Origin: Sambucus nigra
Taxonomy: Eukaryota; Streptophyta; Magnoliopsida; Dipsacales; Adoxaceae
Direction of reading: 5' to 3'
Length of the DNA stretch: 64,000 nucleotides
NCBI GenBank assembly: GCA_949130495.1
Contig: OX422220.1
Span: 9,913,001 to 9,977,000, forward strand
This document shows, piece after piece, positions 34,041 through 44,854 of this stretch (positions are counted from its first letter, which is position 1; each line of letters opens with the position of its first letter). The notes under the pieces are model-generated. The model had not been told where the DNA came from. It did no database searches and saw nothing but the letters and a program-made list of their open reading frames with translations. The position numbers and the translations under genes are program-made.

Positions 34041-35894
34041 GTGGGTGTGTCAATTCGTATGTCGTGTGGCCTACCACCTCCTCACATTTACCCCAGACAT
34101 GTAGTGACATTATTTTTAAGTTGGTACATTTGAATTATATTTGGATTATATCGTCATGTATATTATTTCTATTTTGAATATATATTTACATTATCTTTAG
34201 TTTGTTTGGATATATGATGTTTGAACATGTACAACGTTGCTATAACAGGTACAAATATACTGCTGGGCAGTGGCAGTGGCCATACTGCCCAACAATTTTT
34301 TTTAAATTCTGCCCAGAATTATCACAGTCATTGACCGTGACTAGTCCGTGACAATATTATTCGTCAAGGACTTCTCACGGTCAATGACCATGACAATGTT
34401 TTTAAAAAGGGTTAAGTCTTTGTCACGGTTATTAACCGTGACTAAACTTGTGACGGTCATGGTCGGTGACACGACCGTGATAATTAGAACAAAATTGTCA
34501 CGGTCAATGACTGTGACACGTCCATGACAAAAAAAGTTGTCTCACCCCGAATTGTCATGGTACTTGTCAAGGTCAATGACCGTGACAATAGTGAAAATTT
34601 GGTGTAGTGGTAATAACATAATGTGTGATGTATATACTTTATATAACTTGTGTCACAGTTATATGTTATGATTTAAAAGAAATTAATTAAGTTAATTGGT
34701 GAGATAACTTATAATCCATGAATTATTATAATCGGGTTAGAGTAGTATGGCAAGGGGAGATTATACCAGGACTAGTTGGACGGGGTAGTACAACTAGGTG
34801 GGGTTAAGGTAACCGTTAGGTGTGCACATTAGTGGAGGGGTGAGTATGTCCTTAAAGGAGTGCGACACTAACTTAAATATGAAGCGCATTCATGCATTTT
34901 AAATTACTGCAGTTAATTCACTTACTAAATATTTTCAAAATATTTTGGGTTCTAACCCTTGCAATAAAACTATTTTCAAAACCTTTTAGGTGTCCAGCCA
35001 CAGGGACGCCAGGATTGCTATTCTATTCTAGGGACACGGAGCTGCGGCATATGCGGATGCTAGCAGGAGCTTGGATTAGACGCATCGTTCATTCTTTCCT
35101 GGAGTAGGAATCATCCATCAGCTTCAGTTTTATTTAGGGCATGTCGCCCAGACTTTTCAGTTGTAGTTTTCAGATTTACTTATTCAGGTGTTGGATGTTT
35201 GTGTTGGACTATTTACTTTGGTGACCGATGGTTTATTCGGCATGTAGTTTATTATTTATTTAGTTGATTTAATTCAGTCGTGGTGTATGACTCATATTAT
35301 CTTTCCGCATGTTATTGGTTGTTTTGTTTAATTAAAAAGATAAAATTTGGCACCATCTTTTTGAAATACTAGGTGGTTAGTAAGTTTTAAAAAGATTTTC
35401 GACAGTGATGCTAAGGATGAACCAACTGGGATTCCTATTTTAATTTGGTATAGGATTGATCACCCAGTATTTTATTAGGCGGGGTGTCACATCGACTGTC
35501 TCTTATTTATATTTTTGCCCATGGATTTTCTTTCCAACTTTGATTGGTCATAACTTTTTCACCGTAGATCGAATTGAAGTGACTTTTCTTCCAGTATTCT
35601 CATGATTTCAAGATTTTCAAAATTTCAATTGGCTCCTCCTCCAGGTTCTTACTAAAAAATTATGAATTTATCTTTAACTTTAATTTCTCGCGTTTCTTTC
35701 ATTGTTTTGGTTTCTCTCTCGCATCCATTTGCACGAATTACCTGTACAACATGAGAGAAATGCAAAAAACACAAAATACTCACCAAAAAGGGTTAGCAGC
35801 ATAAATATGAGATAAATTTGGGCTGAATGCATTGTATAGGACCGTAAAAATACCGAAATTAAGGGAATAAATATGAAATATTTACGCCTAATCA

Positions 35895-37695
35895 AATTCC
35901 CCTAACATAGAACGCTGCTCGTCTTGAGAAATATAATAAAATGGGAGTATGAGTCTAAATGGAATCCTAAACAACTAATGGGATAAAATACCTCTTGCAC
36001 GAGAAAGCGATTGTATTTAGCCTATGCAATAAGTCGTTAAGCCCCTAGGTTACCCTAGTAGGAAGAGGGGTGTCTCGTGAGGTTTTACAGCGAATTTACC
36101 CATAAAATTTATTTTTTCATGACTCAAAGAAAATATCAAAATAACTAAAAATAGTACCATTGAAATTCCTGGAAAATAATCATTTAAAATTTTTATTTAA
36201 CAATATCAATTCATACCGGGTGTTTGTGTGTGCGAAGCCAAAAATTAAATCGCTAATTTTCACCCATTGATCATTACGTTACTTTCTGAAAAATTGCCTT
36301 GATTAAATTTCTCATGGAATGCTCCCACAAATTAATCACTCGAATTATAGTTATTTTCTCTTGGTGTGAGTGATATTAAGAGTAAATGTAATGGACACGA
36401 GTTCACGCACAAAAAATATAAGAGACGGAGATATTTATGGTGAAAATCTCTCATGAACGGAATGCAGTCATTGGAAAATGAAAACACATCATTCTTTATT
36501 CGCACTATTTTGTCGATTTCTTATCTTTTCGTGCTTTAGTTCTCCACGCGATAATTATTTTTTTATTCGAACTCGATTATGACTTTTTGGGTTAAGGTGT
36601 TTTGGGTAAAAATAGGAATATTGGGGAATTTTGGAGTTGGAAAATTTTCTTATAACTGTCCGTTGACTCTTTTTCGGGATTTTTCTCATTTTCTCTTCTT
36701 TTTCCTTCTATTTTTCATATTTTTCTCATTTTTTAGTTTTCCATTTTTCCTATTTTTTCTTGAGCATTTTTTATATTTTTCTATCCATTTTTATGTACCG
36801 TATGGACTTAATTGATGAATTTTTTGAATTTCAGAACTCCAGTCCAATTGGTTTTTTCGGTTTAACAAATGAAAAGTGATATCAATTTTTAGGCTTAAAT
36901 GGGCTAGCAAAAGGATATTTTCACGACTTTTTATGGCTAATATTTTTGGGAAAACAAACGAGGGCCTAACTTCATTTATCTAAATTACTAATTACATTAC
37001 CATATGCGTCTCAAGATGAATTTAATTTATTAAATACTCTTATCGGGTTTTCAAAAAATATTTCACTCATTTTTCCTAACTGATCAAATAATGATTTAGA
37101 GATTTTCAATGACTTTTTAACACTGAAAATAACTTTTTGAGTTAACTTTTAACTCGAATTGATTTAATTACTCAAAAAAAGTGATTGGCTAAAAAAACTC
37201 ACCGGGTTAAGAAATCTCCATACTTATTCGTTAAGTCATCAATTTTGCTCACTTTTTATTTTTGGTCAATGTCAGCTTAGTGCATTAAGTTTTTACAAAT
37301 TGAGACTTCAAACACAAATTTAGTGATATTTTTGAAGATTTTAATTTCCTATTTTGAAGAAAATATTTTAACTTTTTAGAAATTTTTAATGTTTGGAAAT
37401 TTTTGAATTTTTTAAAATTATTTTAGGCATTTTAAAATTTGTGAAGTTTAAAAATGCATGTGTATCCCCCCCCCCCCCCCCCCCCCCCCAACACACACAC
37501 ACACTCTTAGACGTTTGCATTGTCCCCAATGAAAATGACTAAAATCTAAATAAGACAAGAACGAGTACGAAATAGAAACAAGCAAAATTTAAAATGAAAT
37601 AAGACACTGTATAACACCAAAACACGACTTAAAAATGCAACAAAAAATCACCTCACACGCATTGGGGGTGTGATGACATTTCTGTTAAAATCTTG
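35895..37695 (-). other. 3' untranslated region of the Athila-like element
   Basis: Non-coding. It shares GCAATAAGTCGTTAAGCCCC, CTAGGTTACCCTAG and GTCTCGTGAGG at 36027-36085 with 9305-9370 of the LARD element. It also has a pyrimidine-rich zone at 36660-36790. Confidence 0.6.
37440..37535 (-). other. Athila/Tat 3' motif and poly-C tract
   Basis: The minus strand reads CATTGGGGACAATGCAAACG then a GT and poly-G run (about 22 G at 37468-37489). The same CATTGRGGACAATGCAA motif occurs in the LARD element near 11020. Confidence 0.7.
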
Positions 37696-38148
37696 TCAAC
37701 CTCGTGTTTGGGGTTTGATAATATCCTTCATTCCCGCATCATAAATCAAAAGTTGGAATAATTGGGAATCGACCCAATAGAAAAAGTGGACACCTCGAGG
37801 CACATAATGAATGAGGTGAGTGAAATTGTTGAGGTGACCAATCACCTTATAGCATAATTGTTCAAACTTGGAGAGACTGTCATACCAAAATTTTGAATGG
37901 CCTAGATTGCCCCTAAATTTAAAAGTGCATAGATCGGGATGTAAATCGGATGAAACTCTAGTAATGTCCTCGCTCGGATTCCAGAACTTAAGTGGCATGG
38001 GTGGACGTTCACAAAGAAGGAATTGATCTATTTTATCTTTCGAATATCTCTCTTCTAAGTGACAAAAATAGTCCATTAACGATTGGACTTTAACAGTGAG
38101 GCTCTCATCCATCGGCCTGAATTCTCTCTCAAAAATTTCTAAGCTCAT
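37696..38148 (-). CDS. Unrecognised ORF in the 3' half of the Athila-like element
   Basis: A 150-codon frame without internal stops, in the retrotransposon's orientation. It contains YFCHLEERY, PLKFWNPSEDITRVSSDL, NLGHSKFWYDSLSKFEQL and NFTHLIHYVPRGVHFFYWV. It lies between the protease remnant and the 3' motif, where RT-integrase would be in a full element. It has no catalytic motif I know, and no signal peptide or clear membrane segment. It may be a conserved extra ORF of a non-autonomous Athila subfamily. An N-terminal CT/GA microsatellite (38155-38190 on the plus strand) separates it from the protease frame. Confidence 0.5.
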   Translation of the reverse strand: MSLEIFEREFRPMDESLTVKVQSLMDYFCHLEERYSKDKIDQFLLCERPPMPLKFWNPSEDITRVSSDLHPDLCTFKFRGNLGHSKFWYDSLSKFEQLCYKVIGHLNNFTHLIHYVPRGVHFFYWVDSQLFQLLIYDAGMKDIIKPQTRG

Positions 38149-38157
38149 ATCTAAAGT

Positions 38158-38191
<34 letters not shown>

Positions 38192-38517
38192 GCTCTCGTT
38201 TACGTGATCTCTCTCGCTCTCGATAATCGTCCCTAAACACGCCTCACATGGATCTCCGAAATTATTACCCCCAATTTCTTCATGTACTACCTCCTCGATA
38301 AGATCCAATTCATGTAAATTGTCCTCATCACCCACTTGCTTGATGATATGAAGATATTTATGTTATGTTCCCAAAATGTGAGTTGCATTTGCCCATTATG
38401 TCTGTTAATCAATGCGTTAGCCATGGCTAGGAAAGGGCACCCAAAAATAATGGGAAAATGGTGACTCAATGGGGAAGAGGGTTCCGTGTCCAAAATGACA
38501 AAGTCTAGCGGTAAATA
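38129..38517 (-). pseudogene. Athila-like protease C-terminal part (second half)
   Basis: The frame 38493-38287 gives FPIIFGCPFLAMANALINR and GQMQLTFWEHNINIF, the ILGRPFLATxxALI and GxxxLxFG blocks that end Athila-type proteases. A second frame continues VGDEDNLHELDLIEE. It directly continues the frame at 47040 once the Tekay insertion is removed. Confidence 0.75.
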
Positions 38518-38522
38518 GAAAG

Positions 38523-40010
38523 TGTGATCACCTGAATATAATTATGATTAGTCATGTTTGAATCATGCTTACCCTATGTGATATGGATAATGCGTTGTTA
38601 ATATATATAATGTTAGATTATTATATTTAGTTTAATCCTTACTTTAAAAATCATGAATTGGTTGCAAACATGAAATTTTGAATCTTTCGGAAGAAATGCT
38701 CATGTTGGAGGCTAGTTTTGAACCTTATAATATGACAATTGACTTAAAGTAAGAACTAGATAGTTGTAGATATATGAGTTAGGTTTGTAACACAACAAAC
38801 ATTATAATATGAAACTTTAATCTTGTATTATTCAATATGTGTACTAAAATTGGGTGTAATATCATAGAAAGTTATGATGTATAAAAATTATGAAAATTCT
38901 TAGAAGTTGACTTAACGATAGAGGAACATATATGGAAGATTTGCTATGTAGTAAAGAAATGGGCATATTTTTCTCTGGGAAACTTGAAATGATGTGTCAT
39001 CTTTTGTATTGGAAACCTTATATGACAAGTATTGGATTACCAAGAAGAAATTAAAGCATGTTTGGACTTTGATTTGGATGTGTTAAATATCTTAACATGA
39101 ATTTAGATGGAACTTCATTTGTGATAAATGATTTGAATGGAATCATATGATGCTTATTTGTTGAGTTACGTTTAAGTTATTCTTTGGATTGTTAATATCC
39201 TTATAATGATACTAATATTGTAATAATGATAGGAAGAGGAGAAGAACCGATTGAACAAGTGCCGAACAAGGGCAAAGGAAAACTCGTTAAGTTGCTAAGG
39301 TGAGTGTACTTATGATTGTTTCATATATACAGATATGTGGAAGTTATAATGGATATGATTATAGCTCTAAGAGAGGATTGGTTTGAATACATCGGTATTT
39401 AGGTCTTATGATCTAAGATTGTTTGGGTCTTATGATCCAGGATTGGAATTGGACAAAGATCCAATAATTTGTTTTGTCTTATGACAAGGATTTGTCGAAA
39501 CTTCTGGTTCACAATTTGATATTGCCATAACGAGAAGGATTGTTTGGATTTTATCTCCACATATTTGATATAGAACTGTTATTTCATTGCAGGGAAGGAG
39601 TACCTCACAAAGCTTATATCTTAATGTTTATATTTTAACATTTTTTAGGTTTGTGTTACTGCCAGCCAGGACACCATACGATGGATGATTTTGAGAGTTA
39701 CACCGTTAGAGAGAGCTGGGATTAGATATGGGATTTTTGTTGTTGTCACACTTGTGGTTTTATTTCACTCATACATTGTATATAAAGAATTACAGTGGTT
39801 TGATTTGATGATTAAAATAGTAAATCATAGTATTGTACATCCTCTAAAGATGAATCTGATGTTAATTACATTATGGTACGAAGAACGTGATTATATTCAT
39901 TGTGTATATAATACATGATAATCATGAAATGAATTCTCATTTGGTTGGATATCCTCATTTAATTATTATAAAACAAATTATTAGAGTGGACTTGGGTTTG
40001 GGGTGTGACA
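38523..40010 (+). repeat. Tekay element 5' LTR (1488 bp, internally deleted)
   Basis: It aligns with 44855-47038 except for a gap. After ACACAACAAAC (38803-38813) it jumps to text found about 690 bases further on in the other LTR (TATGAAACTTTAAT). It most likely lost an internal segment. Confidence 0.85.
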
Positions 40011-40299
40011 ATTAGTGCTATTAGAGCGTTTAGGTTATAGATTTTGGACGTGTGTGACGATTAAATGGTAGTTATTTGTTTGATTTGATATTATTGAATT
40101 ATTTATGTACTAACCAATGATTTAGTATTATAAACTGTTTATGTTGGCTGTTAAAACTTTATTGTATTACAGATAATTTTAGATGTAACCTGGGGGTAGA
40201 CAACATAGAGAAGAGGGGGTAGCTTCTCATACAAACGAGGATACTAAAATAGAGCATAGTGTTGTCGAAAGGGCGAGAGAGCATGTGGAGTCTACATAG

Positions 40300-41259
40300 A
40301 TGCAGATAATGGCACAAGAAATGATGAGGATGGCAGAACAACTGGAAAGAAATATGGCATTAATGGCAGAACAGCCTAGTAGATATCTAGAATCAAAGAC
40401 TGTAGCTAGAATTGATAAAGAGACAAGGAAGGAGATTAAAGACACCATGTACGAAAAGTTCTTGAAGTCGAATCCTCCAGAATATTCAGGGTCAGTTGAA
40501 CCTAAAGAATCTGAGATGTGGGTTAGAGATATAGAGACTATATTTGTAGTTATGAAAGTTCTAGATAACCAAAAAGTGAATTTGGTTGTATTTAGATTGA
40601 AAGGAGAGGCCAAATGTTAGTGGGAAGCCAACAATTATTTGGTGCCCAAGATGGAAGATATTAATGGTATTACTTGGGGTGAAGTTATTAACGCTCTATA
40701 TGTTGAGTATTTCCCTAAAGTTTATAGGAGGGAGAAGGTGAGGGAATTTATAAATTTGACCCAAGGGAAAATGTCTGTTAGGGATTATGAGGCTAAATTT
40801 ACAGCTTTGTCTGGATTTGCTAATAAATACATAGAGGATAAGGAAGAGAAATGTAGTAAGTTCCAACAGGGGCTGATTTGACCCATTCAAAATAGAGTGG
40901 CTACTTACGAGTTAGAATATTATTCTTCCTTGGTGAATAAATCCATGATAGTAGAAAGGCAAATGAACCAAGGGGTAGCGAGTAGAGAGATTTTTAAAAA
41001 AAGTAGATTCAACCCATCTCAGTTTATGGGAGGTGAGAGTGGAAGTATTAAGATGGAACCTCATAAATTTCAGATAGGTTGTGGACATAGTGGTAGAGGT
41101 CAGGGGATATTTAGTAAAGATACTAGGGGTAGAGGATCTTCTAGTCTAATTAGGAGGTTGGGAAGATATGAGGCTCCAGTGGGAGCTGTTACATATATTT
41201 TTTGTAAAGAGGTGAGGCATTATAAATTAAAGTGTCCTAAGCTTAAAGGATTATGTTAA
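40300..41259 (+). pseudogene. Tekay gag
   Basis: Blocks MYEKFLKSNPPEYSG, AEMWVRDIE-like EMWVRDIETIF, then after a stop at 40618 WGEVINALYVEYFP, REKVREFINLTQG and MSVRDYEAKFTAL match the gypsy retrotransposon gag domain. The zinc knuckle at about 41205-41240 is broken: FCKEVRHYKLKCP lacks the first cysteine. In-frame stops are at 40618-40620 (where the family has W) and 40879-40881 (where R is expected). Confidence 0.85.
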
Positions 41260-41453
41260 GAAGAATTTTCCGTAGTTAGCAGAGACTCCAACATCAATAA
41301 GTGAAATAGCAAGCATAGTGTTACCTTTGGGCAGTGGAGTAAAAAGTGTGGGCCGAGGACAAGCTGTTAGTTCCAGGCCAATTGGACGAGTCTTTACGAT
41401 AAAAGAGGGTCAGGTTACTCTAGATGTGGTGACAGGTATGCTTTCTGTTACTA

Positions 41454-44400
41454 ATGGAAGTGCTTATATTTTGGTTCCACACATTCTTTTTGTCATATGC
41501 TTTTTCTATACATCTGAGTAGACCATGTACTATTTTAGATGTGGGTTTGGGTATTTATATGCCTATAGGGGATATGGTTGTAACTGAATATGTTTTTCAT
41601 GATTTAGTTTTGACTGTGGGGGTTAGAGATACAATTATATACTTACTTCCATTGGATATCTCTGATTTTGATATAATTTTGGGAATGGATTGGTTATCTA
41701 AATATCATGCATCTATGGATTGTTTTTGTAAAGAAGTTATTTTTAATATGTCTGGTGAGTCCGAATTTAAATTTGTGGGGGAATGGAAAATTGTTCCCGG
41801 TTGCAATTTTTTTGCTATTCAGACATGGAAATTGTTAAGTAAGGGTTGTGAGGGTTTTATTACATATGTTCTTGACACTAAGAAATGGACTTTATAATTA
41901 GTTGATGTTCCTATTACATGGGATTTTCCAGAGGTGTTTCCTAGTGAGTTGTCTGGTTTACCTCCTGGGAGAGAGGTTGAGTTTAGTATTGAGTTGGCGT
42001 CGGACATAGCCCTTACTTCTATGGCACCGTATATAATGGCACCTGTTGAATTGAAAGAACTCAAGATTCAGTTGCAGGATTTACTTAAAAGGGGGTTCAT
42101 ACAGCTTAGTATATCTATATGGGGTGCACCATTTGTATTTGTGAAAAATATAGATGGTACTATAAGTTTGTGTATTAATTATATGCAACTAAATAAATCT
42201 ACAATTAAGAACAAGTATCCTTTACCTCGTATAGATGATTTTTTTGATTAGTTGAAGAGTGATAAAGTGTTTTTAAAGATAAACTTGCGATTATGTTATC
42301 ATCAGTTGAGGGTGAAGGAGAGTGATATTTCTAAAACTGCTTTTCGTATTTGGTATGGTCATTTTGAATTTCTGGTGATGCTTCTAGAGTTACTAATGCT
42401 ACAGTTGTATTTATCGATCTTATCAATTGGGTACTGCATCCTTTTGTTGATTCGGTTGTGATAGTTTTTATTGATGATATTCTGATATATTCATGTGATA
42501 TGGCTGAACATGAAAAGCATCTCAGAACTATTTTTAATGTGTTGAAAGATAAGAAATTATATGCTAAGTTTAGCAAATGTGAATTTTGGTTATCACAAGT
42601 TATATTTTTATGCCATGTTATTTCTGGATATGGTATATGTGTTGATACCAAGAAAGTAAAAGCTATTGTAAGATAGGAGAGTCCCAATAATGTGATTGAG
42701 GTGAGGAGTTTTCTGGGCTTGGCTGGGTATTATAGGAGGTTTATTAAGGGATTTTCTTCGATTGCTTTTCCATTGACTAAATTAATCCAGAAAGATGTTA
42801 AGTTTGAATGGAATTATGATTATGAAAATAGTTTTGCAAAATTGAAAAAGTGGTTGGTAACTGCACCTGTTCTTACTATTCCACATGCTGGAGATGGTTT
42901 TGTTATTTATACCGATGCTTCACATCAGGGGTTGGGTTGTGTTTTTATGCTTCATGGTAAGGTTATTGATTGTGCTTCCAGGCAGTTCTGTACACATGAA
43001 CATAATTATTCTATGCATGATTTAGAACTTATTACTATTATGTTTTATCTGAAATTATGGAATCATTATTTATATGGTGAAGTATGTGAAATTTTAATGA
43101 CCATCAAAGTCTCAAGTATTTATTTGCTCAAAAGAGATGAATTTGAGACAAAGGCGATGGATGGAGTTAATTAAAGACTATGATTTTATAATTCACTACC
43201 ATCCAGGGAAGGCGCAGATATAGTTGCAGATGCTCTGAGTAGAAATGCTTCGAGCAGGTTATCTTGTATTCGATGTGCTGGAGTTTCTCATATTATGGAG
43301 TTGAAATTTATGGGAATTGAAATGCAGCTAGCATATTGGGACAAATTATTTGTTCATGTAAGCGTGAGGCCTTTATTAACTAACCATATTTGAGATGTAC
43401 AAAGTCAGGATCCATTTCTTGAGAATAAAAGCCAAGATTCAGAGATGGTAAGTTTGATGAGTTTTATATTGTTAATGATATCACTTTATTATATAAGCAA
43501 TGATTGTGTGTGACTAATGTGGAGGGATTGAAAGCAAAAATTTTAGATGAGGCTCATAATTCCATTTATACTATATATCTTGGCAGTACTAAAATGTATA
43601 GGGACTTAAAAGATCATTATTGGTGGAGTAATATGAAGAAGGAAATAACTAATTTTGTTCTAGATGCCTTATATATCATCAAGTGAAAGTGGAACATCTG
43701 AAAATTGCTGGTTTGCTTCAACCATTACCAATACCGAAATGGAAATGAGATCATGTAACGATGGATTTTATGGTTGGGATTCCTTGATCTCAGAATGGGG
43801 CATATTCGATTTGGGTAGTGGTGGATAGGTTAACCAAGTCAGCTTATTTTTTAGCATTCAAAACTACGTATACACTTGATAGGTATGCTAGATTGTATGT
43901 TAATGAGATTATCTGATTGCATGGGGCACCTGTGTCTATTATTTCAGATAGGGGTCCTAATTTTACATCCAGATTTTGGGATAGTTTACAGTATGCCATG
44001 GGTACTAACTTAAAGTTTAGTACGGTTTTTCATCCTCAGACATATGGGAAGTCTGAGAGGATAATCGAGATATTAAACGATATGCTTATAGCTTGTGTAC
44101 TTCATTTCAAAGGAAATTTGAATGAATATTTTCCTTTAATAGAATTTTCATGTAATAATAGTTTTCAATCTTCTATTGGTATGGAACCATACGAAGAATT
44201 GTACGATAGACGGTGATGTACACCGGTATGTTGGGGTGAAGTTGGTGAAAAGAAGATAGAGCATCTAGAATTGATTGAAGTCACCACTAGAAAAAGTGAA
44301 GACTATTCAAGATAGAATGAGAATGGCTCAAAGTAGACAAAAAAATTATGCGGATAAACGGCAAAAAGATTTGGAATTCTACAAAGGGAATTATGGATTT

Positions 44401-44820
44401 CTCTGAATATCTCCATGGAAAGGCGTTATGAGGTTTGGAAAGAAAGGGAAGTTAAGTCCACGTTACATTCGACCTTATAAATTCTTGAGAAAGTCGGGAT
44501 GGTTGCCTACAAGTTAGCATTACCATAGGAGTTAGCCTGATTACATGATGTTTCCCATGTTTCTATGTTAAGAAAGTATGTAGAGGATCCTTCATGTGTA
44601 TTGGTGGAACATCCTATTGAGTTGAAGGAAAACTTCAGCTATGTGGAAGAACCACTTGGTATCGTGGATAGGAAGGAACAAATATTGAGATCCAAAGTGA
44701 TCCCACTTGTCAAAGTTGTGTGGTGAAGGCATTTCATGGAAGAAGCTACATGGTAGAGCGATGATATCATGAAAATTCATTATCCATATTTATTTAATTT
44801 GAACAACCAAGGTATGTCAA
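41454..44820 (+). pseudogene. Tekay pol: protease, RT, RNase H, integrase, chromodomain-like end
   Basis: The protease end reads DISDFDIILGMDWLSKYHA near 41659-41710. RT runs from [16 protein letters not shown] (41937) through GAPFVFVKN to FIDDILIYS (about 42467), the YVDD-box equivalent. RNase H has IYTDASHQGLGC (42907). Integrase has YWWSNMKKEI (43619), the first acidic residue in DRLTKSAYF (43828), SDRGPNFTSRFW (43944) and SERIIEILNDML (44051). The C-terminal LVKVVW...EEATW block near 44710-44755 resembles a chromovirus chromodomain. At least eight in-frame stops and some frameshifts inactivate it. Confidence 0.9.
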
Positions 44821-44854
44821 TTTCGGGGACGAAAGTTCCTAACAAAGAGAGAAT

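Larger units (their letters stand above)
30253..34609 (+). mobile_element. CACTA (En/Spm) transposon copy C, complete, TSD GTA
   Basis: The ends CACTACACCAAAAT (30253) and TTTGGTGTAGTG (to 34609) are flanked by GTA on both sides. Subterminal TGTCACGGTCATTGACCGTG-type repeats occupy 30275-30460 and 34320-34590. After them come a CT tract, GT tracts and G-rich leader sequence, then a Transposase_24 gene. No TNP2 core is present, so the 4357-bp copy is non-autonomous. It sits inside the Tekay-like solo LTR. Confidence 0.92.
28096..35491 (+). mobile_element. Tekay-like solo LTR (3.0 kb net) with TSD TCGAC
   Basis: The segment starts TATAACACCTCG (TGTAACACCCCG type, second base changed) and ends GGGGTGTCACA. 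It is flanked by TCGAC at 28091-28095 and 35492-35496. Minus the CACTA at 30253-34609 it is about 3.04 kb, with no gag-pol and no second LTR, so a solo LTR is the simplest reading. It carries a series of similar short blocks at 29390-29770 (GGACCATAGACT, AATTAATTA). A (GATC)n hairpin lies at 29119-29155. Confidence 0.75.
26976..35894 (-). repeat. Athila-like 3' LTR, split by a solo LTR
   Basis: The LTR runs 26976-28095 and 35497-35894 (about 1.5 kb net). It ends ACGCCTAATCA next to a minus-strand purine tract TTAGGGGAATT. The first 430 bases match 49366-49817. A 3-kb LTR and its CACTA passenger occupy 28096-35491. Confidence 0.75.
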
